A stretch of 40,335 bases of DNA from Polaromonas sp. (GTDB lineage: Bacteria > Pseudomonadota > Gammaproteobacteria > Burkholderiales > Burkholderiaceae_C): contig JANYGP010000020.1 of NCBI GenBank assembly GCA_025362315.1, forward strand, positions 1 to 40,335. Direction: 5' to 3'. A program made the position numbers and the translations under genes. Positions 23,873-34,150 of the stretch are shown here, one piece after another (positions within the stretch are counted from its first letter, which is position 1; the number at the start of each line of letters is the position of its first letter). A model generated the notes under the pieces. That model was not told the origin of the DNA and did not search any database. It worked only from the letters and a program-made list of their open reading frames with translations.

Positions 23873-24015
23873 TACGCGCAAGCTGCCACAGCTCTGATGG
23901 GCAAATTGCGTATTCATGACTAATGTTGAACTATGAGTTGCTACAAGGCTATTTAATTTGCCGCGGAAATGATTCCAGGCTCATGAGCTTATTTTTTTAT
24001 GTCAAAGGAAATGAA

Positions 24016-24456
24016 ATGAAAGCAAGTAAAGCAATTTTTGTCGTGACAAGTTTGTTAATGGCAACAAGCGCAGTGATGGCCCAAACGGCAGGGCCGCAAT
24101 CCAACGATGGCAACAGGCTGGATCCGATGGTAAAAAATCAGGACCCCAATGCTGTGCCCAACACCCGTGCTGAAGTCAAATCTGAGCGAGGCCAAGTGTA
24201 TGACCCCAAAGACACACGCAACAGGGAAGTTCCACCCACCAAAGGTTCGTCCATGAGCAACAGCTCAAGAGGTGAAGTCAAAGCGCAGGCAAAACAAGCG
24301 CCTTCAAAAGCAGACACTGACGACCTGTCTCGTGCCACTGATCCGATGTCTGACGGCAAGAAAACGAGCACTCGTGCCCAACGCAAGGCAGATGCCAAGG
24401 CAAAGCGGGAATCGAAAATGAGTGGAACATCGCAGTCGCCTGGCACTGCTCAATAA
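24016..24456 (+). CDS. Small secreted lysine-rich protein
   Basis: 146 aa from ATG at 24016, behind AAAGGAAATG. This gives a normal signal peptide (MKASKAIFVVTSLLMATSAVMA, cut before QTAG). The longer frame to 23923 would place 31 non-signal residues in front and is not used. The mature part is low in hydrophobic residues and full of Lys, Ser, Asp and Arg. It has repeated motifs TRAEVKSERGQ and SRGEVKAQAKQ, as in small periplasmic DUF4148-like proteins of this order. No catalytic motif. Probably disordered; function unknown. Confidence 0.7.
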   Translation: MKASKAIFVVTSLLMATSAVMAQTAGPQSNDGNRLDPMVKNQDPNAVPNTRAEVKSERGQVYDPKDTRNREVPPTKGSSMSNSSRGEVKAQAKQAPSKADTDDLSRATDPMSDGKKTSTRAQRKADAKAKRESKMSGTSQSPGTAQ

Positions 24457-24563
24457 ATTGATGCACTGACAATGCAATGCGCTGAAAGACCAGAAGCGCG
24501 GCTGTAGATGTTGCAGGGTTGCAGCTTCATATCTTCAGCTGCTGCCTGTAACTTTTTATCGCA

Positions 24564-24591
24564 TTGTGCAGTTTGCGGATTTGCATACAAT
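24564..24591 (+). promoter_or_regulatory. Possible promoter of the thi operon
   Basis: A -10-like TACAAT at 24586-24591 is 16 bases after TTGTGC (24564-24569), a weak -35. It is placed just upstream of the riboswitch, as expected for thiC transcription. Confidence 0.35.
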
Positions 24592-24603
24592 CTAGTTTGC
24601 TTG

Positions 24604-26731
<2,128 letters not shown>

Positions 26732-26751
26732 CGTATTGCACTTCAATGCGA

Positions 26752-26937
26752 ACCCTCACCCTAACCGTCCCCCTCACCGTCCCCCTGACCGCCTCCAGCA
26801 CGCGAAGCCAGAGGCTTTGCCTTCAGGTGCGGGAGAGGGAACAATTGACAGACAAATTCCAACCCTCTTTCTCGCACGAGGGTGAGGCCAGGGATGAGGT
26901 CGGGGGTGGGGGCAGGGGTGGGCGCAGGGGTGAGGGT
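26752..26937. repeat. CCCTCACC-ended repeat element between thiC and thiO
   Basis: Ends are ACCCTCACC at 26752-26760 and GGTGAGGGT at 26929-26937, exact inverted repeats of 9 bases. The inside is rich in CCCCCT/GGGG runs with a short GAGAGGGAAC stretch. It belongs to the same kind as the element at 27973-28088 and fills most of the gap before thiO. Confidence 0.7.
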
Positions 26938-26945
26938 GTCCGCAC

Positions 26946-28085
26946 ATGACCCACATCGGCATCGCGGGCGCAGGCCTGGCAGGTCGCCTGCTGGCCTGGC
27001 GTCTGGCTTTGGCAGGCAACCGCGTCAGCCTGTTTGACGCAAAGCATCGAGACGATTCAACCAGCGCTTCGCAAACTGCGGCTGCCATGCTGTCGCCACT
27101 GGCCGAACTGGCTGTGTCGGACGATGCGGTGTTCGAGCTGGGCCAGCGGTCGTTGGCACTGTGGCCGCAGTGGCTGGCGCAACTGGCAACACCCGTTTAT
27201 TTCAAGCAGGGCGGCACGCTGGTGGTGGCGCACACGCAGGACAGTGCGTCTCTTGAACACTTCAGCCGCCTGTTGCACCACAAACTGCCTGTTGCCTGCA
27301 AAGCCCAGGTGCAAACATTGAATGCCGCAGAACTCGCTCAGCTGGAGCCCCTGCTTGCTGGGCGTTTCAATGGCGGTTTGTATCTGGCGGGCGAAGGTCA
27401 GCTGGCCAATGACCACTTGATGGCAGCGCTGGCCATTGAACTGGATCGCCTCGGAGTGCAGTGGCATGAAGGACAAGCAGTTAAAGCGCTTGAATCACAG
27501 CGTATGGTTTGCACAGCTGAAAAACACGACGTTGACGTGGCGATTGATGCACGCGGCGTGGGCAGCAAATCATCCTTGCCGGCGCTGCGCGGCGTGCGCG
27601 GCGAAGTGCTGCGCGTTGCGTGCAAAAGCGTCACGCTGCAGCGCCCGGTGCGCCTGATGCATCCGCGCTACCAGCTGTACGTAGCGCCGCGTCCCAACGG
27701 TGAGTTTGTCGTGGGTGCGACTGAGCTGGAGTCGGAGGATGCAGGTCCTGTCACGGTGCGCTCGGTTTTAGAGCTGGCCAGCGCGCTGCACAGTTTGCAC
27801 CCTGCATTCGGTGAGGCGCGAATTTTGTCGATGCGTGCCGCGTTGCGGCCTGCGCTGGACGACCATTTGCCGCGGGTTGAACAGCGAGAGGGCGTCTGGC
27901 ACATCAATGGCCTGTACCGTCATGGCTATTTGTGCGCGCCTGCGCTGGTGGATGATCTGGTCGGTGCGCTGGCCCTCACCCCTGCCCTCTCGATCTCCCG
28001 CCAGCGGGAGATCGAGAGGGCGGGGGAGCAAGATAGACCACTTTTTCTCCACGTTCCCTCTCCCACCGGGAGAGGGTTAGGGTGA
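26946..28085 (+). CDS. thiO: Glycine oxidase-like FAD enzyme ThiO
   Basis: 379 aa. ThiO oxidises glycine to the imine that ThiG uses for the thiazole ring. The dinucleotide fold is GIAGAGLAGRLLAWRLALAGNRVSLFDA (residues 4-31); then ASQTAAAMLSPLAE, FVVGATELES and AALRPALDDHLPRV, typical of DAO-type oxidases. The normal end is near ALVDDLVGAL. From there about 38 residues (ALTPALSISRQREIERAG...) are encoded by a repeat element (27973-28088), and the stop TGA at 28083-28085 lies in the repeat's right end. The enzyme core is intact. ATG at 26946 follows the left element by 9 bases with a weak ribosome site. Confidence 0.88.
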   Translation: MTHIGIAGAGLAGRLLAWRLALAGNRVSLFDAKHRDDSTSASQTAAAMLSPLAELAVSDDAVFELGQRSLALWPQWLAQLATPVYFKQGGTLVVAHTQDSASLEHFSRLLHHKLPVACKAQVQTLNAAELAQLEPLLAGRFNGGLYLAGEGQLANDHLMAALAIELDRLGVQWHEGQAVKALESQRMVCTAEKHDVDVAIDARGVGSKSSLPALRGVRGEVLRVACKSVTLQRPVRLMHPRYQLYVAPRPNGEFVVGATELESEDAGPVTVRSVLELASALHSLHPAFGEARILSMRAALRPALDDHLPRVEQREGVWHINGLYRHGYLCAPALVDDLVGALALTPALSISRQREIERAGEQDRPLFLHVPSPTGRGLG

Positions 28086-28088
28086 GGG
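27973..28088. repeat. CCCTCACC-ended repeat element inside the thiO 3' end
   Basis: Ends CCCTCACCC (27973-27981) and GGGTGAGGG (28080-28088). In the left half is a perfect 18-bp inverted repeat, 27984-28001 against 28004-28021, with only 2 bases between the arms (GCCCTCTCGATCTCCCGC and its complement), an unusually strong hairpin within a gene. A second copy of the same family is at 26752-26937, so thiO is flanked by two. Confidence 0.75.
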
Positions 28089-28120
28089 CTCCCCGAATGT
28101 TTGCCTGAAAATACCCAACC

Positions 28121-28324
28121 ATGATCAATATTTCCGTCAACGGCGACCGCTTCAATGTCGAAGCCACCACACTAAAAACCTTGCTGCTGGCCCGCAGCTA
28201 CAAGCTAGACACAGCCTTTGCCTGCGCCATCAACAACACCTTTGTTCCGCGTCCACAATGGTCTGAGCATGCACTAAAAGACGGCGACAAGATCGACATC
28301 GTCACACCCATTACCGGAGGCTAG
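28121..28324 (+). CDS. thiS: Sulphur carrier protein ThiS
   Basis: 67 aa, ubiquitin-like fold. The C-terminus PITGG is the tail that is adenylated and then thiocarboxylated to give sulphur to the thiazole. Seen: MINISVNGDRFNVEATTLKTLL and FVPRPQWSEHALKDGDKIDIVTPITGG. Shorter cores with a similar pattern exist in MoaD, but the position between thiO and thiG fixes it as ThiS. Start ATG at 28121 is 35 bases after the thiO stop. Confidence 0.93.
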   Translation: MINISVNGDRFNVEATTLKTLLLARSYKLDTAFACAINNTFVPRPQWSEHALKDGDKIDIVTPITGG

Positions 28325-28334
28325 AAACGTGGCA

Positions 28335-28400
28335 CACCCCCGCCGGATGCTCACTTCGTGTAGCCCCAACCCCCCTTGCAGGGGACAACGCATCCGGCCT
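28335..28400. repeat. Inverted repeat between thiS and thiG
   Basis: GCCGGATGC at 28342-28350 and GCATCCGGC at 28390-28398 are perfect 9-bp arms; CCCC-TTGCA-GGGG forms a second hairpin inside (28372-28384). It lies in the 106-base gap of the thi operon. Confidence 0.6.
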
Positions 28401-28430
28401 GGCAAAGCCAGTTCCGCTGCGTCTGCTTGA

Positions 28431-29246
28431 ATGATCACCATTGGAACTTTCGCCATGAATTTTTTGCCACTTCTTGTTGCAGGCACAACGCTTTCAAGCC
28501 GCTTGTTCCTTGGTACATCTCATTACCCGTCACCGCAAGTTTTAAGCGATGCGGTAGCAGCCAGCGGCACGCAGGTGCTCACCGTTGGCCTGCGCCGCCT
28601 TCAACCTGAAAGCGGCGGCGGCAACAGCTTCTGGCAACGCGTGCAGGCGATGAAAACGCACATCTTGCCCAACACCGCAGGCTGCCACACGGCCACCGAG
28701 GCCATCACGCTGGCACAGATGGCGCGCGAAATTTTTGGCACCACCTGGATCAAACTGGAAGTCATTGGCGACGACTACACGCTGCAGCCCGACACGCACG
28801 CCACACTCGATGCCGCCACAACGCTGGCCAAAGAAGGTTTCGCCGTGTTTGCCTACACCACAGACGATTTGGTTATTGCCCAAAAGCTGCGGGACGCAGG
28901 TTGCGCGGCGATCATGCCGTGGGCCGCGCCCATTGGCACCGGGCGCGGGCCGCTGAACCCGTATGCGCTGGAAACAATGCGCCGCCGCTTGCCTGATGCA
29001 GTGCTGATAGTGGACGCCGGACTGGGCCGACCATCCCACGCCTCGGCTGTGATGGAGCTGGGGTTCGATGCGGTGCTGCTGAACACGGCCGTGGCGCAAG
29101 CGGGCGACCCTGTGCGCATGGCCAAAGCCTTTGCCGACGGCGTGGCTGCTGGCCGCGCCGCCTATGAGTCAACCCCCATGCCCGAGCGTGCTGCAGCGCA
29201 GGCATCCACGCCAACGGTAGGCGTTCCCTTCTGGCACGCGTCATGA
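28431..29246 (+). CDS. thiG: Thiazole synthase ThiG
   Basis: 271 aa. ThiG forms the thiazole phosphate from 1-deoxyxylulose phosphate, ThiS-thiocarboxylate and the ThiO imine. Seen: LVAGTTLSSRLFLGTSHYPSPQ, QVLTVGLRRLQPESGGGNSFW, then WIKLEVIGDDYTLQPD (Schiff-base Lys) and IMPWAAPIGTGRGPLNP (phosphate site), VDAGLGRPSHASAVMELGFDAVLLNTAVA. The start is uncertain: ATG 28431 or ATG 28455 (MNFLPLLVAG), the latter with a better ribosome site (GGAAC). Its stop overlaps the thiE ATG (ATGA at 29243). Placed after a repeat that widens the gap from thiS. Confidence 0.93.
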   Translation: MITIGTFAMNFLPLLVAGTTLSSRLFLGTSHYPSPQVLSDAVAASGTQVLTVGLRRLQPESGGGNSFWQRVQAMKTHILPNTAGCHTATEAITLAQMAREIFGTTWIKLEVIGDDYTLQPDTHATLDAATTLAKEGFAVFAYTTDDLVIAQKLRDAGCAAIMPWAAPIGTGRGPLNPYALETMRRRLPDAVLIVDAGLGRPSHASAVMELGFDAVLLNTAVAQAGDPVRMAKAFADGVAAGRAAYESTPMPERAAAQASTPTVGVPFWHAS

Positions 29247-29884
29247 GCGCAGACTTTGCACCGCTTGTGGGTCGCATTGGCTTTTACCCGGTGGTGCCAA
29301 CGGCTGCCTGGGTCAAGCGCCTGTTGGGTTGGGGTGTGCGCACCGTTCAACTGCGCATCAAGGCAGCCGACAACACCCCGGCCGACATAGCAGCAGAAGT
29401 CCTTGCCGCCATCGAAGCAGGCCAGGCCGTGCCGGGTGCGCAGGTATTTATCAACGACCACTGGCAGCTGGCCCTGGCCTCTGGCGCGTACGGCGTGCAT
29501 TTGGGGCAAGAAGACCTGGACACGACCGACATTGCAGCACTGCGCAGCGCAGGCATTCGTTTGGGGCTAAGCACCCACACCCCCGCCGAGCTGGCACGCG
29601 CCAAAGCAGTGCGGCCGTCGTATCTGGCCATCGGCCCGATCTACCCCACAACGCTCAAAGTCATGCCTTATCAAGCAGTGGGCCTGGAGCGCCTGGCCGA
29701 GTGGGCCAAGCTGGCCGTGCCCTATCCCGTGGTGGCCATTGGCGGAATTTCGCTGGAGCGGCTGCCCGGCGTGCGGGCCTGCGGCGTGGATGGCGTGGCT
29801 GTGGTCAGCGCCGTGACGCTGGCAGACAATCCAGAGCAGGCCGCACGCCATGGATTAAAGCTATTTGATGCTGTAGCGCCCTGA
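29243..29884 (+). CDS. thiE: Thiamin phosphate synthase ThiE
   Basis: 213 aa TIM barrel. ThiE joins the pyrimidine and thiazole moieties into thiamin phosphate. Motifs: VQLRIKAAD, FINDHWQLALASGAYGVHLGQEDLDTTD, LGLSTHTPAELARA and YLAIGPIYPTTLK, plus VAIGGISLERLPGV near the end. The last residues (DAVAP) and the TGA stop at 29882-29884 fall in a palindromic repeat (29871-29916), so the natural end may differ slightly. Translationally coupled to thiG. Confidence 0.93.
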   Translation: MSADFAPLVGRIGFYPVVPTAAWVKRLLGWGVRTVQLRIKAADNTPADIAAEVLAAIEAGQAVPGAQVFINDHWQLALASGAYGVHLGQEDLDTTDIAALRSAGIRLGLSTHTPAELARAKAVRPSYLAIGPIYPTTLKVMPYQAVGLERLAEWAKLAVPYPVVAIGGISLERLPGVRACGVDGVAVVSAVTLADNPEQAARHGLKLFDAVAP

Positions 29885-29916
29885 TTGCTGGCGTAAGCAG
29901 CTATTAAAATAATAGC
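29871..29916. repeat. Palindromic repeat at the thiE stop
   Basis: GCTGTAGCGCCCTGATTGC then AAGCAGCTATTAAAATAATAGC; GCTATTA and TAATAGC are exact arms with AAA as loop (29900-29916). The thiE stop is inside. With its hairpin it may terminate the thi transcript. Confidence 0.65.
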
Positions 29917-29957
29917 CATATTGATGAAGAAAAAAACAGGCAGCAGGGGGAGCAGGC

Positions 29958-30812
29958 ATGACGGCATTGAAATGGTTTCTGGTGCGAACGACCACCCGGG
30001 GGTTTGCAGGGGTCACGGTGATCTGGCTGGCTGCAACATTTGCGGTCCTGATGGGTATGGCAGCCAGCGGTTTGCTGGGCCAGGCTCCGCCCGGCGCGTG
30101 GCTGATGCCGTTGCTGCTGCTGGTCGTTTTTGCAAGCGTGTTGTTCATGGGTTGGGGCAAATGGATGCGTGAGCGTTTTGTACGTGAAGGCCCACTGCCA
30201 GTGCAGGCCAAGCGCAAACTGCGCGCAGCATTTGTTGGCATGAGCGGCAAAGATGCTGACCTGGCTGAGCGCGCATTGCGCCAGTTCTTTTTGGCCAAGG
30301 TGCGCAGTGGCACCAGCCGACCCGTGGCCATGCCGTCAAAGCTGGCCGAGCGCCTGTGGCGAGAGTTTGCTGCGGACACTGATGCCTACACGCGCTGGTG
30401 CAAGCTTGCTTTTGGCAGGGTGATTGCGCCCACGCCCACGCTGAGCCTGGGGCAAAGTGAAGAAAGCAACGACGCACTGCGCCGCACCTGGTTTTGGGCG
30501 TGCAAAGAAGAAGCCATCAACCCGAAAAACCCGACACGCCTGCCGCTGCTGTTTGCACTCGATGCCAAGCTGGCAGTTGCAGGCGGCATCATCTACGCCA
30601 ACAACAGCGCTGCAGTTGCGTGGATGAAAAAACACGAAGCGCAGGGTGATACTGGCGAGGTTTACCTTGGCACCAGTTTCTCAGGCAACGGTTACAGCGG
30701 TGACTGTGACAACTTTGGCGGCGCGGACAGCAGCAGCAGCGATGGCGGCAGCGGCGATAGCGGCAGCGGTGGTGATGGCGGAGGTGGTGATGGCGGAGGT
30801 GGCGGGGATTGA
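29958..30812 (+). CDS. Two-helix protein with Gly/Asp/Ser-rich tail
   Basis: 284 aa. Two hydrophobic helices at about residues 14-37 and 48-66, then a cytoplasmic globular part with RRTWFWACKEEAINPKNPTRLPLLFALDAKLAVAGG, which recalls the conserved COG4278-type proteins (weak match). The last 45 residues are glycine, serine and aspartate only in many places, ending GGGGDGGGGGD, probably disordered. GTG or ATG at 29958 comes after the thiE repeat. I do not know a function. The glycine-rich tail is encoded by a GGCGGAGGTGGT-like DNA repeat. Confidence 0.6.
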   Translation: MTALKWFLVRTTTRGFAGVTVIWLAATFAVLMGMAASGLLGQAPPGAWLMPLLLLVVFASVLFMGWGKWMRERFVREGPLPVQAKRKLRAAFVGMSGKDADLAERALRQFFLAKVRSGTSRPVAMPSKLAERLWREFAADTDAYTRWCKLAFGRVIAPTPTLSLGQSEESNDALRRTWFWACKEEAINPKNPTRLPLLFALDAKLAVAGGIIYANNSAAVAWMKKHEAQGDTGEVYLGTSFSGNGYSGDCDNFGGADSSSSDGGSGDSGSGGDGGGGDGGGGGD

Positions 30813-30925
30813 ATTTCCAGATAGTCCGCCAGACAATTGAAAAAACAAGCCACCGGACACTTTCGAAGGCCTGTCCAAGGTCTGTCCAAGGCATGCAGAT
30901 GGCTGTTTAAGGCTTGTTTTAAGCT

Positions 30926-30969
30926 CTAGCGCCCTGAATACGGGCGCTAGAAGCTACATTTTAAGTAGC
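30926..30969. repeat. Palindromic repeat after the Gly-rich gene
   Basis: CTAGCGCCC and GGGCGCTAG, perfect 9-bp arms around TGAATAC (30926-30950), then GCTAC...GTAGC (30953-30969). Lies between the + Gly-rich gene and the - kinase gene in a 257-base gap with nothing else obvious except two CTGTCCAAGG copies at 30870-30895. Confidence 0.65.
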
Positions 30970-31069
30970 AGTCACAGATTAAAAAACTGACCTGACTGGT
31001 GCCAATACCTGCTTCAACGCCTCATCCCAACAAGACACCTCACTCAAAAAAAGGTTTATTTACTGGTCA

Positions 31070-33829
31070 TCACCGCGCCTGCCATGCGCCATGCGCCCTG
31101 CGACCTGCAACGCAACTTAACAGCATCTCCAGGTCAACCGGCTTGACCAGATGTGCGTCGAACCCGGCTGCGGCTGTGCGTTCACGGTCTTCAGGCAGCC
31201 CGTAGCCCGTCAGGGCGATCAATTTCAGGGCGTTGCCGTGGCGCGCGCGAATGGCGTGCGCCACTTCAAAGCCGTTCATCTCCGGCATGCCGATATCCAG
31301 CAGCACGATGTCGAAGTGGTGCATTCCCAAACGGTCCAGCACCTCAGTCGAGCGGTAGACCACATCGGCGGTATGACCCTCAGACATCAGCAGCAGTGCC
31401 AGTGAATCGGCCGCATCCCGGTTGTCATCCACAACCAGTATTTGTTGTGCCCCACCCGATGCAGGAACGACGGGCTCTACAGCCTTGTGCGGTGCCGGGA
31501 TTTTGGGCAGTCGTATTTCAAAAGTTGAACCCCGCCCAAGGCCGGCACTGTCAGCCCGCAAAGTCCCGTGATGCATTTCGACCAGACGCCGGACCACGGA
31601 CAAACCGATGCCCAGCCCGCCCTGTGACCGGTCAAGGGAACGTTCACTTTGCACAAAAAGATCAAAAACATGCGGTAAAAGCTCGGCAGAAATTCCGATC
31701 CCGGTGTCCTGTACAGACAAAACGAGTTCGTGCTCGGTGCTGGTCACTGCAAGCGTGATCGTGCCGCAAGGGTCGGTGTACTTCAATGCGTTGTGCAGCA
31801 GGTTCGTTAATGCCTGCACCAGGCGGGCGCTGTCGCCCCACACGTACAGCTTCTCCCCGGGTCGATGAACATGCAACTGGTGTGACTTCTCGGCAGCCAG
31901 GGCGCGTATGGTCTCGATGGCCTGCTCAATCACGGCGCCGCACTCCACCGACTCCAGCTTCAAATTGACGTGTCCCTGCGTCAGCCGCGCCACATCCAGC
32001 AAATCGTCCACCAGCCGGCTGAGCTGCGTCGTCTGGCGTGCCAGCACCTGAAGCATGGGCTTGAACTCGGGCTGGGCGCCGAGTTTTTTGTCAAGCAGCG
32101 CACTGACGGTGCGAATGGGTGCCAGCGGATTGCGCAACTCGTGCCCGAGCATCGCCAGAAATTCATCTTTGCGGCGGTCCGAGTCGCGCAGCGTTTCTTC
32201 CATCCGCTTGCGCTCGGAGATGTCAACGGAGGCACCTACCAGACCAATCACCTGGCCATCGGCGTCGTGCAGCGGAGCCTTGGTAGACAGCCAGAGGGTA
32301 GGCGTTCCGTCAGACCGGCTGAATTGTTCCTCAATCTGTTCTGTGTGGCCGCTGTTCATGATGCGGCGGTCAGTTGCCATGATGGCCTCAGCCTGCACCG
32401 GGTCGTCCAGAAACTCGGCGTCAGTCTTGCCCACAATGGCATGCACGGGCTTGCCAATCAAGTCAGCAGTGCCCTGGTTGGCCAGCAGCATCCGGCCCTG
32501 CAGGTCTTTGGCATACACCACACCCGGCACCGCAGTCACGATGGTTTGCAGCAGGGTATTGGCTTGGTCACGCTCTGCCTGCGCCACATGCCTGGCCTCA
32601 ACATTCATCAGCACGCCAGGAAACCGGCGCCGGCCGTCCGGCCCGGTTTCGACATGGCCATTGGCCTCAACCCACAAGAACGAGCCGTCGGCCTGCCGAA
32701 CCCGGTACTCGCAGCAGTAGCTGCCATTGCCTTTTAAGGTCTCGTCAATTGCCCGGGCCACGCGGTCGCGATCAGCTGGATGCAAACACGCCATGGAGTC
32801 TTCCAGCGCAAGCCCTTCACGGCACGCCTTCTCGTCCAGGCCAAAAGTATTGGCGTACCGGGCATCGGCTTTGAGGATGTCTTCGTCCACGTCCCAGACC
32901 CAGGTGCCAATGATGGCGCCCGCATCCAGCGCCAGCTGGACCCGCTCGGCCGACTCAGCGGCCTGCTGCTCCAGCAAACGCCGCGGTGTAATGTCTCGAT
33001 AAAACAGTGCCAGACCTGCCGGCGTGGGGTTGGCGCGCACTTCAAGCAGGTTTTGCCGTCCATCTTCCCAGACATGCAGGTGCTCCATGGCGCGCGGTAT
33101 GCCGTCGGCCATGCACTGCTTGTACATGACGCCCAATTCAGAGTTCTCAGTACCCGGATAAAGGTTCCAGTGGCTGCAATTGAGCATGGACTCGCGGGAA
33201 CGCGGCTCCAGCCGCAGCGCTGCGTCGTTTATCTCCAGCAAACAGAAATGCCGGTCCAGCAAGACAAACGCCTCGTCCATGTGGTCCAGCACGCCGCGGT
33301 AACGCGCCTCGCGTTCCTGAAGCTGTTTTTGCACCTTCACCTGGGTTGTGATGTCGGTACATGCACAAAACATCCCCATCACCGCACCCTCACCATCGCA
33401 TACAGGAGAGTAAAAAAACGAAAGATGCACTTCTTCCAGAAAACCGCTGCGCAGCAGCTTGAGCTCGATGTCATCCATCTGAACCGATTCGCCGCGGTAA
33501 ACCTTCTCTACCAGCGGCAACATGTCATCGCGGATCTCGAACCACACGTCGAGAAAATCCCGGCCCATGGCATGCGGGTGCCTGGTGGTAAGAAGGTCTG
33601 CATAGGCCTCGTTGTATAAAAGAGTGCGCTGCGGCCCCCAGGCTATAAACATGGGCGGCCGGTTGGAGCTGTGCAAAATACTCACCAGCGTTTTAAGCGA
33701 TTCGGGCCATTGTGCTGGCTCCCCCAGTGGCGTTGTGCGCCAGTCGAAATCGCGCATGGCCTGTCCAGCAGTTTCACCCCCTGCTAGGAAATTGTGGTCT
33801 GAAGGCGGTGGAAACGGATACAAGGGCAT
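31070..33829 (-). CDS. Hybrid sensor histidine kinase with several PAS domains and a receiver
   Basis: 919 aa, cytoplasmic (no clear membrane helix). Residues 1-165 hold a PAS-like input, ending in FCACTDITTQVKVQ. Further PAS/PAC repeats cover about 170-540, with RDITPRRLLEQQ, GVLMNVEARHVAQAER and GLVGASVDISERKRMEE at their ends. The phosphoacceptor is H563 (GHELRNPLAP), the N box N675 (NLLHNALKYT), the G boxes D708 (DTGIGI) and 735-741 (GGLGIGL). The receiver spans about 795-910 with D845 (LLDIGMPEMNGFE), T874 and K896. So phosphorelay within one chain. A downstream partner is not encoded here. The signal is unknown; four PAS domains suggest redox, light or small ligands. Confidence 0.9.
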   Translation of the reverse strand: MPLYPFPPPSDHNFLAGGETAGQAMRDFDWRTTPLGEPAQWPESLKTLVSILHSSNRPPMFIAWGPQRTLLYNEAYADLLTTRHPHAMGRDFLDVWFEIRDDMLPLVEKVYRGESVQMDDIELKLLRSGFLEEVHLSFFYSPVCDGEGAVMGMFCACTDITTQVKVQKQLQEREARYRGVLDHMDEAFVLLDRHFCLLEINDAALRLEPRSRESMLNCSHWNLYPGTENSELGVMYKQCMADGIPRAMEHLHVWEDGRQNLLEVRANPTPAGLALFYRDITPRRLLEQQAAESAERVQLALDAGAIIGTWVWDVDEDILKADARYANTFGLDEKACREGLALEDSMACLHPADRDRVARAIDETLKGNGSYCCEYRVRQADGSFLWVEANGHVETGPDGRRRFPGVLMNVEARHVAQAERDQANTLLQTIVTAVPGVVYAKDLQGRMLLANQGTADLIGKPVHAIVGKTDAEFLDDPVQAEAIMATDRRIMNSGHTEQIEEQFSRSDGTPTLWLSTKAPLHDADGQVIGLVGASVDISERKRMEETLRDSDRRKDEFLAMLGHELRNPLAPIRTVSALLDKKLGAQPEFKPMLQVLARQTTQLSRLVDDLLDVARLTQGHVNLKLESVECGAVIEQAIETIRALAAEKSHQLHVHRPGEKLYVWGDSARLVQALTNLLHNALKYTDPCGTITLAVTSTEHELVLSVQDTGIGISAELLPHVFDLFVQSERSLDRSQGGLGIGLSVVRRLVEMHHGTLRADSAGLGRGSTFEIRLPKIPAPHKAVEPVVPASGGAQQILVVDDNRDAADSLALLLMSEGHTADVVYRSTEVLDRLGMHHFDIVLLDIGMPEMNGFEVAHAIRARHGNALKLIALTGYGLPEDRERTAAAGFDAHLVKPVDLEMLLSCVAGRRAHGAWQAR

Positions 33830-33929
33830 AAACTGCCCGCCAGTATCAACACAGGCGCAGTTGACCCCTGTAGGACGACAGCGCCTGTCGATCTGCTCAT
33901 TTGTGCCCGGTGCGTTGGTGGAGGCAACA

Positions 33930-34145
33930 CAACCTCACCATCACCACAAACCAGTCCATGGCCAACGGCGGTGGGGACAACTTCCCTCGATGGCAAGTCC
34001 AGCCAGGATGCAGGCACCTGCAACACCTGCAACACCTGCCAAGGCTGCCGACCTTGAGCGCTGGTAACAACATCAAAGCCACTGCTGCCAAGCTGCAAAG
34101 CAGCCAGGGCACCATTGGCCTCTCAGCCGCCTTTCAGTCGCCTTT
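33930..34145 (+). pseudogene. Possible fragment of a filamentous haemagglutinin-like gene
   Basis: On the plus strand a short open stretch reads LTITTNQSMANGG and, after about 25 residues of a Gln/His-rich run (CACCTGCAACAC copies), LSAGNNIKATAAKLQSSQGTIGLSAA. The second piece has the L.AGNNI.ATAA.LQ..QG pattern of haemagglutinin repeats. No start, no signal and no second repeat; the region is otherwise without genes (33830-34150). It may be a trace of a lost adhesin or a coincidence. Confidence 0.25.
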
Positions 34146-34150
34146 TACCG

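Noticed and set aside
24016..24030. ATG at 23923 for the secreted protein
   Set aside because: It would put a 31-residue non-signal leader before a normal signal peptide; the ATG at 24016 has AAAGGAAATG upstream.
26774..27088. 104-aa minus-strand ORF over the thiC-thiO gap
   Set aside because: Pro/His/Arg-rich translation of a repeat element (26752-26937) and the thiO start; no gene signs.
30770..30812. G-rich repeats as a CRISPR-like array
   Set aside because: They encode the Gly-rich tail; unit length and spacers do not fit a CRISPR array and no cas gene is present.
31970..32737. 255-aa plus-strand ORF inside the hybrid kinase
   Set aside because: The kinase frame is continuous across PAS, HisKA and receiver motifs; the antisense frame has no motif.
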